Origin: Hyaloraphidium curvatum
Lineage: Eukaryota; Monoblepharomycota; Hyaloraphidiomycetes; Hyaloraphidiales; Hyaloraphidiaceae
Direction of reading: 5' to 3'
DNA: 64,000 nt
Assembly: GCA_025558095.1 (NCBI GenBank)
Contig: JAIVFI010000008.1
Location: 310,001 to 374,000, forward strand
In this document: positions 53,377 through 62,930 of the stretch, one piece after another
Position numbering within the stretch: the first letter of the stretch is position 1
Layout of the letters: the number at the start of each line of letters is the position of its first letter
The notes under the pieces: generated by a model
Told to the model about the DNA's origin: nothing
The model's database searches: none
What the model saw: only the letters and a program-made list of their open reading frames with translations
Translations under genes and position numbers: made by a program

Positions 53377-54010
53377 GCCCTTCTAGCTGTCGGCAGCCTT
53401 GCCGTACGGACGAGCGAGGGATCCGTGTCCCACCGGGCTGCTCGAGGGATTCGAGGGACCGGGCCGGACTCTTTAGCTTCTGATTACTCGCATCCGCTTG
53501 ATCGCGGATGCCGAACGTCCGTGTGCGGGGCAGGCGAGGGCCTGGAAGTTAGTGCTGCGGCGCCGAACTTTGCGCGGCGGCGCGAGTCTCAGGTTTTCCT
53601 TCAAGACCACACTCGAACAGGTCCGTGCCCTCCACGCGCCTGCCTGCCGCCGGCGGTCCGTTCTGACGCTCGCTCCTCCTCAGGATCATGTTTGTAGTCG
53701 GTCTCTAGTCTTTTGCTTCCACAAAAGACACTCCTTTTATCGTCGATGATGAGCCGAGATGCTCCCGGCCGAGAGTGAGGTTGTCGGGCGGCTGCACTTC
53801 GGCTGGACCCCGGTCCTCGGCCGTCCTGCGCCCCCGAGCGAAGACCGACTCGCCGCCTCATTCCGGCGGCGAGGACGCCGGGAAGCATGGTCTGACACGA
53901 TGGGAGAAAAGCAGCAACAACACCCAATCAAAACAACAAACGGTAAACAAACGAAGCGCTCCGGCGCGCCGCGGGCTCGATGGGCAAGCTCTCCGGTATG
54001 TTTCGAATGC
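53377..54010. repeat. 634-bp perfect direct repeat, copy 1
   Basis: Identical base for base to 57066-57699 (offset 3689), as far as read. It runs from GCCCTTCTAGCTGTCGGC to GGTATGTTTCGAATGC. Just past the right end the copies stay alike apart from a 7-nt indel and one change (ACTTCTTTCGCGTAGGC against TTTGTACACTTCTTCCGCGTAGGC). It contains only short open frames, identical in both copies, without protein-like features. It ends 90 nt before the SepSecS start, so it forms that gene's upstream region. Confidence 0.95.
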
Positions 54011-54100
54011 ACTTCTTTCGCGTAGGCAATAGTGAGCAGACTCTCCATCGCGGATTCGCGGTTGAGACATTTCAGACCGTCCGAATCGCTGCGCTTCGGC

Positions 54101-56039
54101 ATGGACGAAGGGAACTTCCAGGCCGCGGCCGAGCTCATCCGGAACGAGACGTACATTCAACAAGCTCGGCAGTCGCGGAAGGGGCGGGAACAGCTCGTCC
54201 GACAGCTGGTTCGCGTCTCCCTCGGAATCTCGCCCAAACGTTCATTCTCGTCCCTCTTTCTTTACATTCATCTGCAAGCTCCACCATCGGACTCTGCCGG
54301 AGAAAGGATGGAGCGATGCGGTCATCGAAGCCGTTCTTGCGGAGATCTCGGCCATGGATTCAAACAACTTTGAAGGTGCTCCTCCTCCCTGCTGCTCTTG
54401 GCACCCGAGGACTAATGAGGCTTTGGCAGGGAATGTCGGATTGGGAGAAAGAGAAGCACGCGTGTTCAGCTCTCTTGTGGCTCAGCGTCACTACAGGTGA
54501 ATCGTGTGCTGGGGACGCCGCGCTTCAGCAGTTGAACCTCCCTTCACGATCCTTGCGAAGATTTGGACACGGAATCGGACGTTCTGGAGACATCGCTGAA
54601 GTGTAAGTCCTGTCTTTTGCGCCCTGTCCTCGTTAGAACGCGCTGAGGGCCGTTTGCACAGTCAGCCAAAGGCGGCCGGATCCTCTCTGATTCAGAAACT
54701 GACAAACTACCTTGTTACGGACGCTCTGCGAATAGCTGGTAGGTCGAGCAGGTGCGCTTTTGACATCTTCATTGATCGCTAGCTGCCAGGTGCGTCGAAA
54801 CCTTCGACGGCGGCCTGCATCGTTTTCCCAATGGCAACGGGGATGACGCTGGCGCTCGCTCTTCGCGCCATCAAGAACAAGCGGGGCCCAAAGGCCAAGT
54901 ACGTTGTCATGCCCCGTATCGACCAGAAGTCTTGCATGAAGGCGATCTTGACTGCCGGTTTGTTGCATTTCCTCCGCAAACTAGCTAGTTTTGCTGACCA
55001 TTTTCAAGGCCTCGAGCCCATCTTTGTCGAGAATGTGATTCAAGGTGACGAAGTTCGCACCGACTTGCAAGCTGTTGAGGCCGCGATAAGGGATAATCCG
55101 GATTCCGTCGTGTGCGTTTACAGCACGACGAGCTGCTTTGCTCCTCGGGTTCCCGACGCGTAAGCATTAACCTTCCATACCGCTGCGAGCTCTAATCCTT
55201 TTTTAAGACTGCCGGAAATCGCAGTCATCTGCGCCAAGTACGGGGTTGGGCACTTGATCAACAACGCCTATGGTGTGCAGTCGAGCAAGTGCATGCACCT
55301 CGTGTCGGAAGCGTGCCGGATCGGGAAAGTGGACCTTTGGGTCCAATCGACGGACAAGAACTTCATGGTCCCGATCGGGGGCGCAGTCGTTAGCGGACCG
55401 GACAAGGCGCTCGTGGAAAGCATGGGTAAACTCTATCCTGGTCAGTGCGTTCTTTTCGACCGCTGAAACATAGCTTGATGAAGCGTTCATGAGCAGGTCG
55501 AGCTTCAATGTCGCCGATCCTGGATTTGTTCATCACGCTTCTGTCGATGGGTTCGGCAACTTGGAAAGAAGTCTTGAAGCAGCGGAAAGAGTCTTACACC
55601 TACCTTCACGGACGTTTGAACGAACTTGCTGTCGCGCACGGCGCGAAGCTTCTCGACGTTCGCAAGAACGACATTTCGCTGGCGCTGTCTCTTTCTCCGT
55701 TCGATTCGACAGATGAACCAAAGAAGATCAGCTTCCTCGGATCTATGCTTTTCTCCCGCTTTGTTTCCGGGACTCGGTAAGTGGCAGAGGTCCTCGTCGC
55801 TTCATTCAGCTGGTTTTGATCTCGCTTTCAGCGTGGTGCCCAGATTATCAACAGCGACGCCCATATCCGGATTGCCGGCGGTCGAAGGATGGATGTCTCA
55901 TTGTCGCAACTATCCCGTGGCTTACCTTACTGCTGCTGCCGCAGTTGGCTTGCGGAAAGAGGAGGTTGACGACTTTATTGCACGACTGGACAAGGTGCTC
56001 GCGGAGTTTCGACGGAGTCGGGAACGGGGAGAAACGTAG
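54101..56039 (+). CDS. SEPSECS: O-phosphoseryl-tRNA(Sec) selenium transferase (SepSecS)
   Basis: SepSecS is the PLP enzyme that converts phosphoseryl-tRNA(Sec) to selenocysteinyl-tRNA(Sec) with selenophosphate. Ten exons are needed. In order they give [147 protein letters not shown] (PLP lysine in DKNF) and [11 protein letters not shown] ... SRFVSGTR. All are the family's conserved blocks. The stop TAG is at 56037. It implies that the organism makes selenoproteins. Confidence 0.96.
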
Positions 56040-56089
56040 AGCCTGCCCTGGAGCCACCTGTATTCCAGCAGGTATATTCTGTTGCTCCA

Positions 56090-56876
56090 CTACTTCTTCT
56101 TGCCCTCCTTCTTTTGAATGGTCTCGTCGCCAACGAAGACGCCCTTTTGGTTGCTGTGGACAATACGGAGAGGAGAATGGGCGTACCATTAGTCTTGAGG
56201 ACCAAACAGATCACGCAGCAGACACATACTAAGGCTCCGGTGGCCGCCATGCCCGAATTTGAGAGGCGAATTTCGTGACAAGGGGCCAATCGATCCCCGA
56301 CAGCTTTATCCGTTGCGGGTTCTGAACCGCCACGGTGACGCCGTCCGGCACGGGCACCAGGATCTGGTGCGAATAGCCCAGCTTCAAATCCAGCTTATTG
56401 TCCACAAGAGTCGCGCGGTAACCGACGCCGACGAGGCGCACGATCAAGCTGACGCCGTCCGAAACGCCCTCGACCATGTTGGTCACCAGCGCGTTGGTCG
56501 TGCCCCACATCTGGCGCTGTTTCTTCTCCTTTGGATCCTCGCACATCACTTTTAGGCGCCGCATGTCCGACTCCTGTACGGGAGTCTCGTCGAACGAGAT
56601 GAACGGAAAGATGGGCATCTTCAGCGTGCCCTTGGGGCCCGTCACGACCACATGGCGCCGCGAATTCGTCGCGGGCGCGATGTCCAAGTCCTCAACCTTG
56701 ACGGTCACCTCCTTCGGAAGCGTGATGAGGCGCTTGCCGACGTAGGACTGCGATGGGCGCGTCGCGTGGAAGGCGCGCGCCGTCGGGGCGGTAGGCACCG
56801 CAACGGATTGCGGAGCCGCCCATCGCAATTGTCCGAGGGAGCAGGCCGACGGCCTGGCCAGCAATCTGCTCGCCAT
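56090..56876 (-). CDS. Mitochondrial ribosomal protein uL6m
   Basis: Exon 1 (56876-56230) starts with an Arg/Ser/Ala presequence (MASRLLARPSACSLGQLRWA) and runs through VVTGPKGTLKMP, VSLIVRLVGVGYRATL, LKLGYSHQI, and IDWPLVTKFASQIRAWRPPE. The 76-nt intron (donor GTATGT, acceptor CCACAG) adds PYNQKGVFVGDETIQKKEG-KKK-stop (56090). This is bacterial-type uL6, which lies near the GTPase-associated centre of the large ribosomal subunit. It converges with SepSecS (50 nt between stops). Confidence 0.95.
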
Positions 56877-57065
56877 GGGACCGAGGACGCAATCGGGGTC
56901 AGTGTGTTTGTGGAGGCAGGCACGGACCGCCTGGGCCGGCAGGTCGCCTCACTACCCCCTTCTCACTTCGAGACCTGGATGAGGTCTGCATGTGCCTTGA
57001 TTCGGGGTACAGAGATGGATGTGCATCAGAACTAACAATTCACTTACGACGGATGATCTGGACGA

Positions 57066-57699
57066 GCCCTTCTAGCTGTCGGCAGCCTTGCCGTACGGAC
57101 GAGCGAGGGATCCGTGTCCCACCGGGCTGCTCGAGGGATTCGAGGGACCGGGCCGGACTCTTTAGCTTCTGATTACTCGCATCCGCTTGATCGCGGATGC
57201 CGAACGTCCGTGTGCGGGGCAGGCGAGGGCCTGGAAGTTAGTGCTGCGGCGCCGAACTTTGCGCGGCGGCGCGAGTCTCAGGTTTTCCTTCAAGACCACA
57301 CTCGAACAGGTCCGTGCCCTCCACGCGCCTGCCTGCCGCCGGCGGTCCGTTCTGACGCTCGCTCCTCCTCAGGATCATGTTTGTAGTCGGTCTCTAGTCT
57401 TTTGCTTCCACAAAAGACACTCCTTTTATCGTCGATGATGAGCCGAGATGCTCCCGGCCGAGAGTGAGGTTGTCGGGCGGCTGCACTTCGGCTGGACCCC
57501 GGTCCTCGGCCGTCCTGCGCCCCCGAGCGAAGACCGACTCGCCGCCTCATTCCGGCGGCGAGGACGCCGGGAAGCATGGTCTGACACGATGGGAGAAAAG
57601 CAGCAACAACACCCAATCAAAACAACAAACGGTAAACAAACGAAGCGCTCCGGCGCGCCGCGGGCTCGATGGGCAAGCTCTCCGGTATGTTTCGAATGC
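57066..57699. repeat. 634-bp perfect direct repeat, copy 2
   Basis: Second copy of 53377-54010, same orientation. The two enclose SepSecS and uL6m. This copy lies 190 nt upstream (in the sense of the minus-strand uL6m gene) of the uL6m start and is followed by about 300 nt without a recognised gene. No terminal inverted repeats, no TG...CA ends and no clear target duplications were seen. Confidence 0.95.
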
Positions 57700-57993
57700 T
57701 TTGTACACTTCTTCCGCGTAGGCGCGTCGGTATGGAACTCTCCGGAGCGGTATCGAATAGATCCATCCCTCGCCTCCTCCTTCGACCCCGTTTCGTCCAC
57801 CAAATGTCCCGACAAAGGCCATCAGCAAGTCCAATCAAGTCGTCCTGAATGGCTGCCGCGCGCATGAAGCCGCCAGTCGAGGAGATCTATGGCGGTGGCG
57901 CCGCCAGGTCCCCTGCCGGGTGGGAGAAGTCCCCCAGCTTCCACCGGCGCCGACCTGAGCCGAATCCTCGTACCGCAGCTCTTCCCAGAATGC
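57700..57993. other. Spacer after repeat copy 2
   Basis: 294 bases between the repeat and the Tpt1 stop. It resembles no known gene; the first 25 bases continue the repeat similarity imperfectly. Confidence 0.4.
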
Positions 57994-59021
57994 TCAGCCG
58001 GCCATCAAATCCGCGCCCTTGTCCGTGACCGCCTTGGCAAACAGCTCCCTGGGCACGACCCCGTTGTCGTTGCCCGGCGTGAGAATCACCCCGTTGGCGG
58101 ACCTGTAGAACCGCAGGCCGGCCTGCATCGCCCGCGCGGCGTCGATGTGGATGAAGAGGTTGCAGGATCCGCGCATGCCGCTGGGAAAAGCGTTGCTGTT
58201 GGTCCGGGGGTGCCGGGAAGGAGAAAAACGGGATGGGCCCACCTGATGACCCCGTCCTCGCCGAGCATGCCGGAAGCGCAGTGGATGTGGTTGCGCGACA
58301 TTCGGGAAAGGCCGGATTTGGCTGGAGGGAAATGAATGCGGCGTGCGGGCGTTGGCAAGGGCGCCGGACCGGCCAGGGAGGGCAAAGACCCACAAATGCT
58401 CGACCAGTGCTTCTGGTACGTGCCGTGGATGACCACGGGAATCTCGGCGGGGTCCGTAATTTCCTTGAGGTCGAGATCTTCCACCTATACTCGTGGGGGA
58501 GTACGTCGGTAAATAGGAGGGTGGGAAAGGGGCAGAAAAGGCACACCTCCAACGAATGTCCCTGGTTCGCCCTGATCAGGTAGACGAGAACCTCTTCCTC
58601 GTCTTTCGCAGCTGCAGGTCCGGGTGCCGGTGGCGCAGCGTCCGCGCCTACGGTGTCGGACCCCCGGCTGCTCTCCGTAATGAGCGTGAACCGCTTCTTT
58701 TCGTTGTCCCTGACGACCAGCTGGATGTCCCTGAGCTTGTAGCCCTTGAACAACTTGTGTGCCAGCTGCCCGGAACCGCCAGAGTCCGCCTGTCAACCCG
58801 GTGGAACAGCACCGAAGACTCGTTCGACGAACCAGGTCGTCCACTTTCACGTATCCGTCCTTGCGCATCGGAATGCCCTCCTTCTGGGCCCCGTGGCGCA
58901 GCACGTAGGACAGGGACTTTGACAGCTTGACGTTGTGGGAAGACGGGGGGTGCGAGGCGCCTCCCCCGGAACGCGGCGTCCTGGGGGCGTTTGGCCGCCC
59001 GGCGGCCGGCGAGGAGGCCAT
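57994..59021 (-). CDS. tRNA 2'-phosphotransferase (Tpt1/KptA)
   Basis: Tpt1 moves the 2'-phosphate left by tRNA ligation onto NAD+. Five exons splice to NVKLSKSLSYVLRHGAQKEG, GYVKVDDL-LAHKLFKGYKL, RANQGHSLE-VEDLDL, VVIHGTYQKHW-SSISKSGLSRMSRNHIH, and SGMRGSCNLFIHID, RFYRSANGVILTPG. The family's catalytic set is present: R and H of YVLRHG, R-x-NQGHS, HGT and the SRMSRNHIH segment with R-x3-H. Donors include GTGGGT (near 58393) and GTGGGC. The stop TGA is at 57994. The start chosen (59021) precedes a Pro/Ser-rich leader; a longer N-terminus open to 59180 is Arg-rich and may be a presequence. Confidence 0.93.
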
Positions 59022-59371
59022 CGCGCGTGTGTGGCCGACCACGAGGGCCGAGAGCGGCACGAGGAGGCCGGAGCGACGCGTCCTTGCGATTCGCGCGAGC
59101 TGATTTCCGGAGCGTGATCGAGCGCGACGCGGGGCCCCGCGTGCCCTTCCACTCCAGGGTCTTCTCGACGACCGCGACAACTCCGCGCAGGTGAGGCATT
59201 CTCCCGTGCCGCGCGGCAGGCGCGATCAGCAGTGCCGCGCGCACCCGCTGCGCGTGCCGCGGAGGCCGCCGCGCCCCCCCGCCCGCCGCGCGGCATCGCT
59301 GCCCCGCACCCGCTGACCCGCCCCCCGCAGCGCCCGCCGCCCGCCCTCTTTGCATTCAACAATCCGCAGCA

Positions 59372-60290
59372 ATGGCCGACTGGTTCTCGTCGTCGTCCGT
59401 CAACATCCGCGTGCGTGGCCCGCCGCACCCCGCTCGGGGTCCGCCGCTCACCGCTCCCATCCGCCCCCCATCCGCCATCACTCCCTCGGCCGGCCATTCA
59501 TTCATTGCATCCCGCCAGCCCGGCGTTGATGTCTGCCCCGACCCGCGCTACAAGCCGTGCACCGCCCCCGCGCCCGCGCCCTCGGCCCCCGAGCCGACCC
59601 CCGCCCCGGCCGGGCCGTCGCAGCCCGCGCCCGCCGTCGTGCCGCCCGCCCAGGCAAACAACCAGCAGCCCGCCGTGCAGCCCACCGGCCCCGCCACCGC
59701 CCAGGAGCAGCAGCCCTCGGTGCAGCCCACCGCGCCCATCCAGCAGGAGCCCGCAACCGTGCCCCCCGGGCCCGCCAAGCCCCCGGGGCCCGGGCCGGCC
59801 GTGCTGCCCGCCATCGGCGCCGGTAGGCCGGGACAGAACAAGCCCTCGGTAGACCCTGCGGGCCCCGGCCTGGCGACCAAGGACCACACCGTCGCCGTGA
59901 GTTTGCCTGCTCTGCCGCAAATGCGCGAAAGCTGACCCGCCGTTGTGTTGGATCGCAGCCCGGCGACACCTTCTACATCCTGGCCGGCAGGTACGCCACC
60001 TCGGTCGAGGACATCCAGGCCGCCAACCCCGGCGTCAACCCGGAGGCGCTCCAGGTCGGCCAGGTCATCAAGATCGGCAAGAAGGTCACCCCCGTGAGTT
60101 CCCGGCGCCCATCTCTCCCACCGTGGAAGTCGCCTGACACTCCTCGGTCCAGTACACCATCCAGGGCGGCGACACCTACTACGGCCTCGTCCAGTCCGGC
60201 AAGGCCACCTCGGTCGAGGCCCTGCAGGCCTGGAACGAGGGCGTCAACCCCGAGGCCCTCCAGGTCGGCCAGAGCATCAACCTCGCCTAG
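59372..60290 (+). CDS. Protein with Pro/Ala/Gln-rich region and two LysM domains
   Basis: Exons 59372-59410, 59519-59896, 59959-60093 and 60153-60290 (GTGCGT and GTGAGT donors) keep frame, 229 residues. After MADWFSSSSVNIRPGVDVC comes a 110-residue Pro/Ala/Gln linker, then two LysM units: KDHTVA-PGDTFYILAGRYA with VEDIQAANPGVNPEALQVGQ, and YTIQGGDTYYGLVQSGKA with NEGVNPEALQVGQSINLA. LysM binds chitin or peptidoglycan-type GlcNAc polymers. No signal peptide is seen with this start, so either an upstream exon supplies it or the protein is intracellular. Confidence 0.82.
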
Positions 60291-60702
60291 GCCTAGGCGG
60301 GCTTCTCTATCGGCCGTGTACGCCAGCCCATGCGTGCGCGTGGCCTGAATTTATACGATCACCTATGCTCCTTGTCTCTTTCGTCCGCATTCGTCCGTTG
60401 GGAAGCATGTTTTGAGGTCGGAGGGCGCTGCCAGTTTTGATGTGTCAGAGATCTGTTGGGCGCACGCGGGGGGCGCGACCCTTACTCTGCGAACTTTCGG
60501 ATCCCCACACAAATGCGCGTCGCAGGCGGCCCCGCGGCCGCTGGATAGGCTGCCGTTGTTCCGTACGCTGCAGCCGGCGTGCTTCGCGGCCCGCGAGGCG
60601 CCGACCCGCGCGCCCACGCGCCGAACCGCCCGCGACCTTCCCGCGCCGCGCGCGGCTCCCCCGAGCCCGCCCGCGCCCGTGCCGCGCCCTAAGCCCGCGA
60701 AA
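60291..60702. other. Intergenic, LysM gene to RING gene
   Basis: 412 bases. The first 100 are the likely 3' end of the LysM gene, the rest the promoter of the RING gene. No gene or distinct site is seen. Confidence 0.45.
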
Positions 60703-62045
60703 ATGATGGCGGCCGCCCCCGACCCGTCCGCCGCGGCCGACCCGGCCTGTGGGAGCGCCCCCGCGCAGTGCCCGATCTCGGCCTCACCGCGCGCCGGATC
60801 TCCTACCAGACGACCACGACCTCGAGTGGTTCCACTGCAACGCGTGCCGAAACGATCACAGGAGCGGCCGCGCGTTCTTCCTGGCCAGCTGCGGCGGGTA
60901 TCGCCGGCGATCGCCGCCGGGCAACAGCGGGCTGACTTGCGCGCCGCAGGCCACGTGTACTGCAAAGCATGCCTCGAGAAAAAGGCCGGCGGGGCCGCGG
61001 CGAACCCCGCCACGCCGCAGTACTGCTTCCAGTGCAAGGACCAGGTGTCGATCGTCGCCCTTGACGAGACCGTGGGTCCCCGCCGTCGTTGCCCGATCGG
61101 CGGACGGCTTACCGCGCCGCAGCTCGAGCCGGACCTGCAGCAGTTCTTCTCCAGCAGCCTGCAGCAGCTCGAGAGCGCGCTGCAGGTGCTCAGGTTCCAG
61201 AACTCGAACGCCGTGCAGATGATCAAGTACCTCAAGGAGCGGGTCAGCAAGTGTCACGGCTCGACGCAGAAGATGGCGGCCGAGCTGCAGCAGCTGCCGC
61301 AGCTCCATCAGTGGGTTGGATTGCGGACGTCGCAGGCCTTTGTTTGACAACTTCCCCGTCTTACAGGCAGATCGCGAAGCTGCAGCAGGAGAACCAGCTG
61401 CTGCAGCAGGAGAACCACAAACTGCGGAGCTTTATCGGCCAAGGACGCCAGCGGTACGCCTCTTCGGTATATGGCGAGACAGAGAGCCCGGATTTCACAC
61501 AATCGAGCAGCGACGGCGTCTCCCCCGCCTCGGACCACATGCGTCAACCGACCGGCCCGCAACCCCAGCGGCCGCCGCAGCCCTCCCGCCTCAGCCTCCC
61601 TCCCGGCACCCCCAGCTCCACCGCCTCGGGCGACATGGGCTGGCGCCGCTCCCCCGGCCGCCCGTCGCCCTCCATGGGCGGCTTCCCCTCCCCACACAGC
61701 TACTCCGCCGCCCCCGCGCCCTCCGCCGGCCCCCGCTCCTTCCCCTCGCAGACCCCCCGCATGCCCGCGCCCCCCCGCGGCAGCGCCCGCCCACCCGGCT
61801 CCGCGATGCCGTCGCTGGGCGACCCGCACGCGCGGGCCTGGCCGGGGGCCACCCCGCAGCGCGGCTTCGCGACGCCGCAGCTCGGCCCGGGGGGGCAGTT
61901 CGCGCCCTATGCTTACGGGTCGCAGGGGCCGGGGGGATACAGCGCGACGCCGAGGAGGGGAGGCGGAGGGAGGGGCGGCGGGCCGGTGAGGAGCACGCCG
62001 AGGATGGCCGGGGGGAGCGCGATGCCGTCGTTTGGCGGGCGCTGA
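60703..62045 (+). CDS. RING-finger protein of the Zip3/RNF212/HEI10 type
   Basis: Exon 1 (60703-60748, MMAAAPDPSAAADPA) joins across a 61-nt intron to YDHDLEWFHCNACRNDHRSG, then FFLASCGHVYCKACLEKK and QYCFQCKDQVSIVALDET: a C3HC4-like RING in the Zip3/RNF212 arrangement. It is followed by LEPDLQQFFSSSLQQLESAL and a coiled coil (QIAKLQQENQLLQQENHKLR), then a Ser/Pro/Gly-rich tail ending FGGR. Introns with donor GTGGGT lie at about 61069 and 61318. The junction inside the RING (CG-HVYC, about 60896-60950) needs a donor other than GT or is misread. Relatives are SUMO/ubiquitin ligases that set meiotic crossovers. Confidence 0.82.
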
Positions 62046-62391
62046 GGAAGACCGGGCGCGCATTTGCGCGCGGGCGGAGGAAGAGTTCGAAACCCGAGAT
62101 TCCCTTTGTATGTTCGAGGAGAGAGTTGCGATTCCCGTGTGCGCCACTGTTGCTCTGCGTTGTCCAAGTCCGATCCAGGTTGAGGTGGTCCCCGAGGGCG
62201 GCTGCCGACGCGGGCGAGGGGCCTCGCGTGCCAATCATGCCTCTACCGACCAAGCTCTCAGGTAGCCGCAAAAGTAGCCAGGAACCCTCCTTCAGACCGT
62301 GTCGAGGTCGTCCTAGAGTGCGGGCTCCATGTTGGCCACCTGGCAGACAGGTCCACGACACCGCCCGCGAAAGCAGCCAGCGCCCTCCCTT
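62046..62391. other. Convergent 3' spacer, RING gene / Tfb5
   Basis: 346 bases between the convergent stops. No coding sequence is seen. Confidence 0.45.
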
Positions 62392-62736
62392 TCAAATCTG
62401 GTCCTTCATCTGGTACGAATTTTCCTCGAGGATGGACTCGAGCCGCGCCTGGATCTCCTCCAGGAACTCGGGCGCGATGACCACCTGCCGCTCCCCGAAA
62501 TCCGCGATGACAAACGTCGCCTCGCCGCGCTGCTTGCGCTGGTCGTTCATGTCCAGGATGATCTGCTTGATTGTCGGTTCGCTGGGTCCGTGGCATCAGG
62601 GGAGAAGAGGGAGAGGAACCCGGCGCGTTGAGCGGGGAAGGAGCGGGCGGGTAGGCGTCAGGAGGGGAATCGGAGCAGGCGGGAGGCAGAAGCATCATTA
62701 CCACTCAATCAGAACGCTCTTGAATGCCCTGACCAT
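62392..62736 (-). CDS. TFIIH subunit Tfb5 (TTDA/GTF2H5)
   Basis: A 74-residue protein in two exons (62736-62702 and 62581-62392), below the size at which single frames are noticed. The 120-nt intron (donor GTAATG, acceptor ACCCAG) joins MVRAFKSVLIE-C to EPTIKQIILDMNDQRK, and the rest reads FVIADFGERQVVIAPEFLEE, QARLESILEENSY. This is the Tfb5 family in full length (about 65-75 residues). Tfb5 stabilises Tfb2/p52 in TFIIH and is needed for nucleotide excision repair. It is divergent from the rhomboid-like gene by 194 nt. Confidence 0.92.
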
Positions 62737-62930
62737 CTCGACCAGGCTTGAAACTTGCTGCCAGGAACGCGTTTGGGCGCGCTTTTTCGCGCGTCGACCC
62801 CCGGCCGCGAAACCCCCGGTCAAGGCCCATCACTCGTTCCGCGGCCGCCTTTCCGTGCCTCCGCCGCACGGATCGCGCAGCACCGCACCGCACCTCCGCG
62901 ATCCCGCCGCCCCTTCGCGGGATCCGCACG

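Noticed and set aside
53377-57699. LTR retrotransposon with the 634-bp repeats as LTRs
   Set aside because: The interior holds host genes (SepSecS, uL6m) and no gag or reverse transcriptase. No TG...CA ends, primer-binding site or target duplication was seen. Two solo LTRs are not excluded but have no support.
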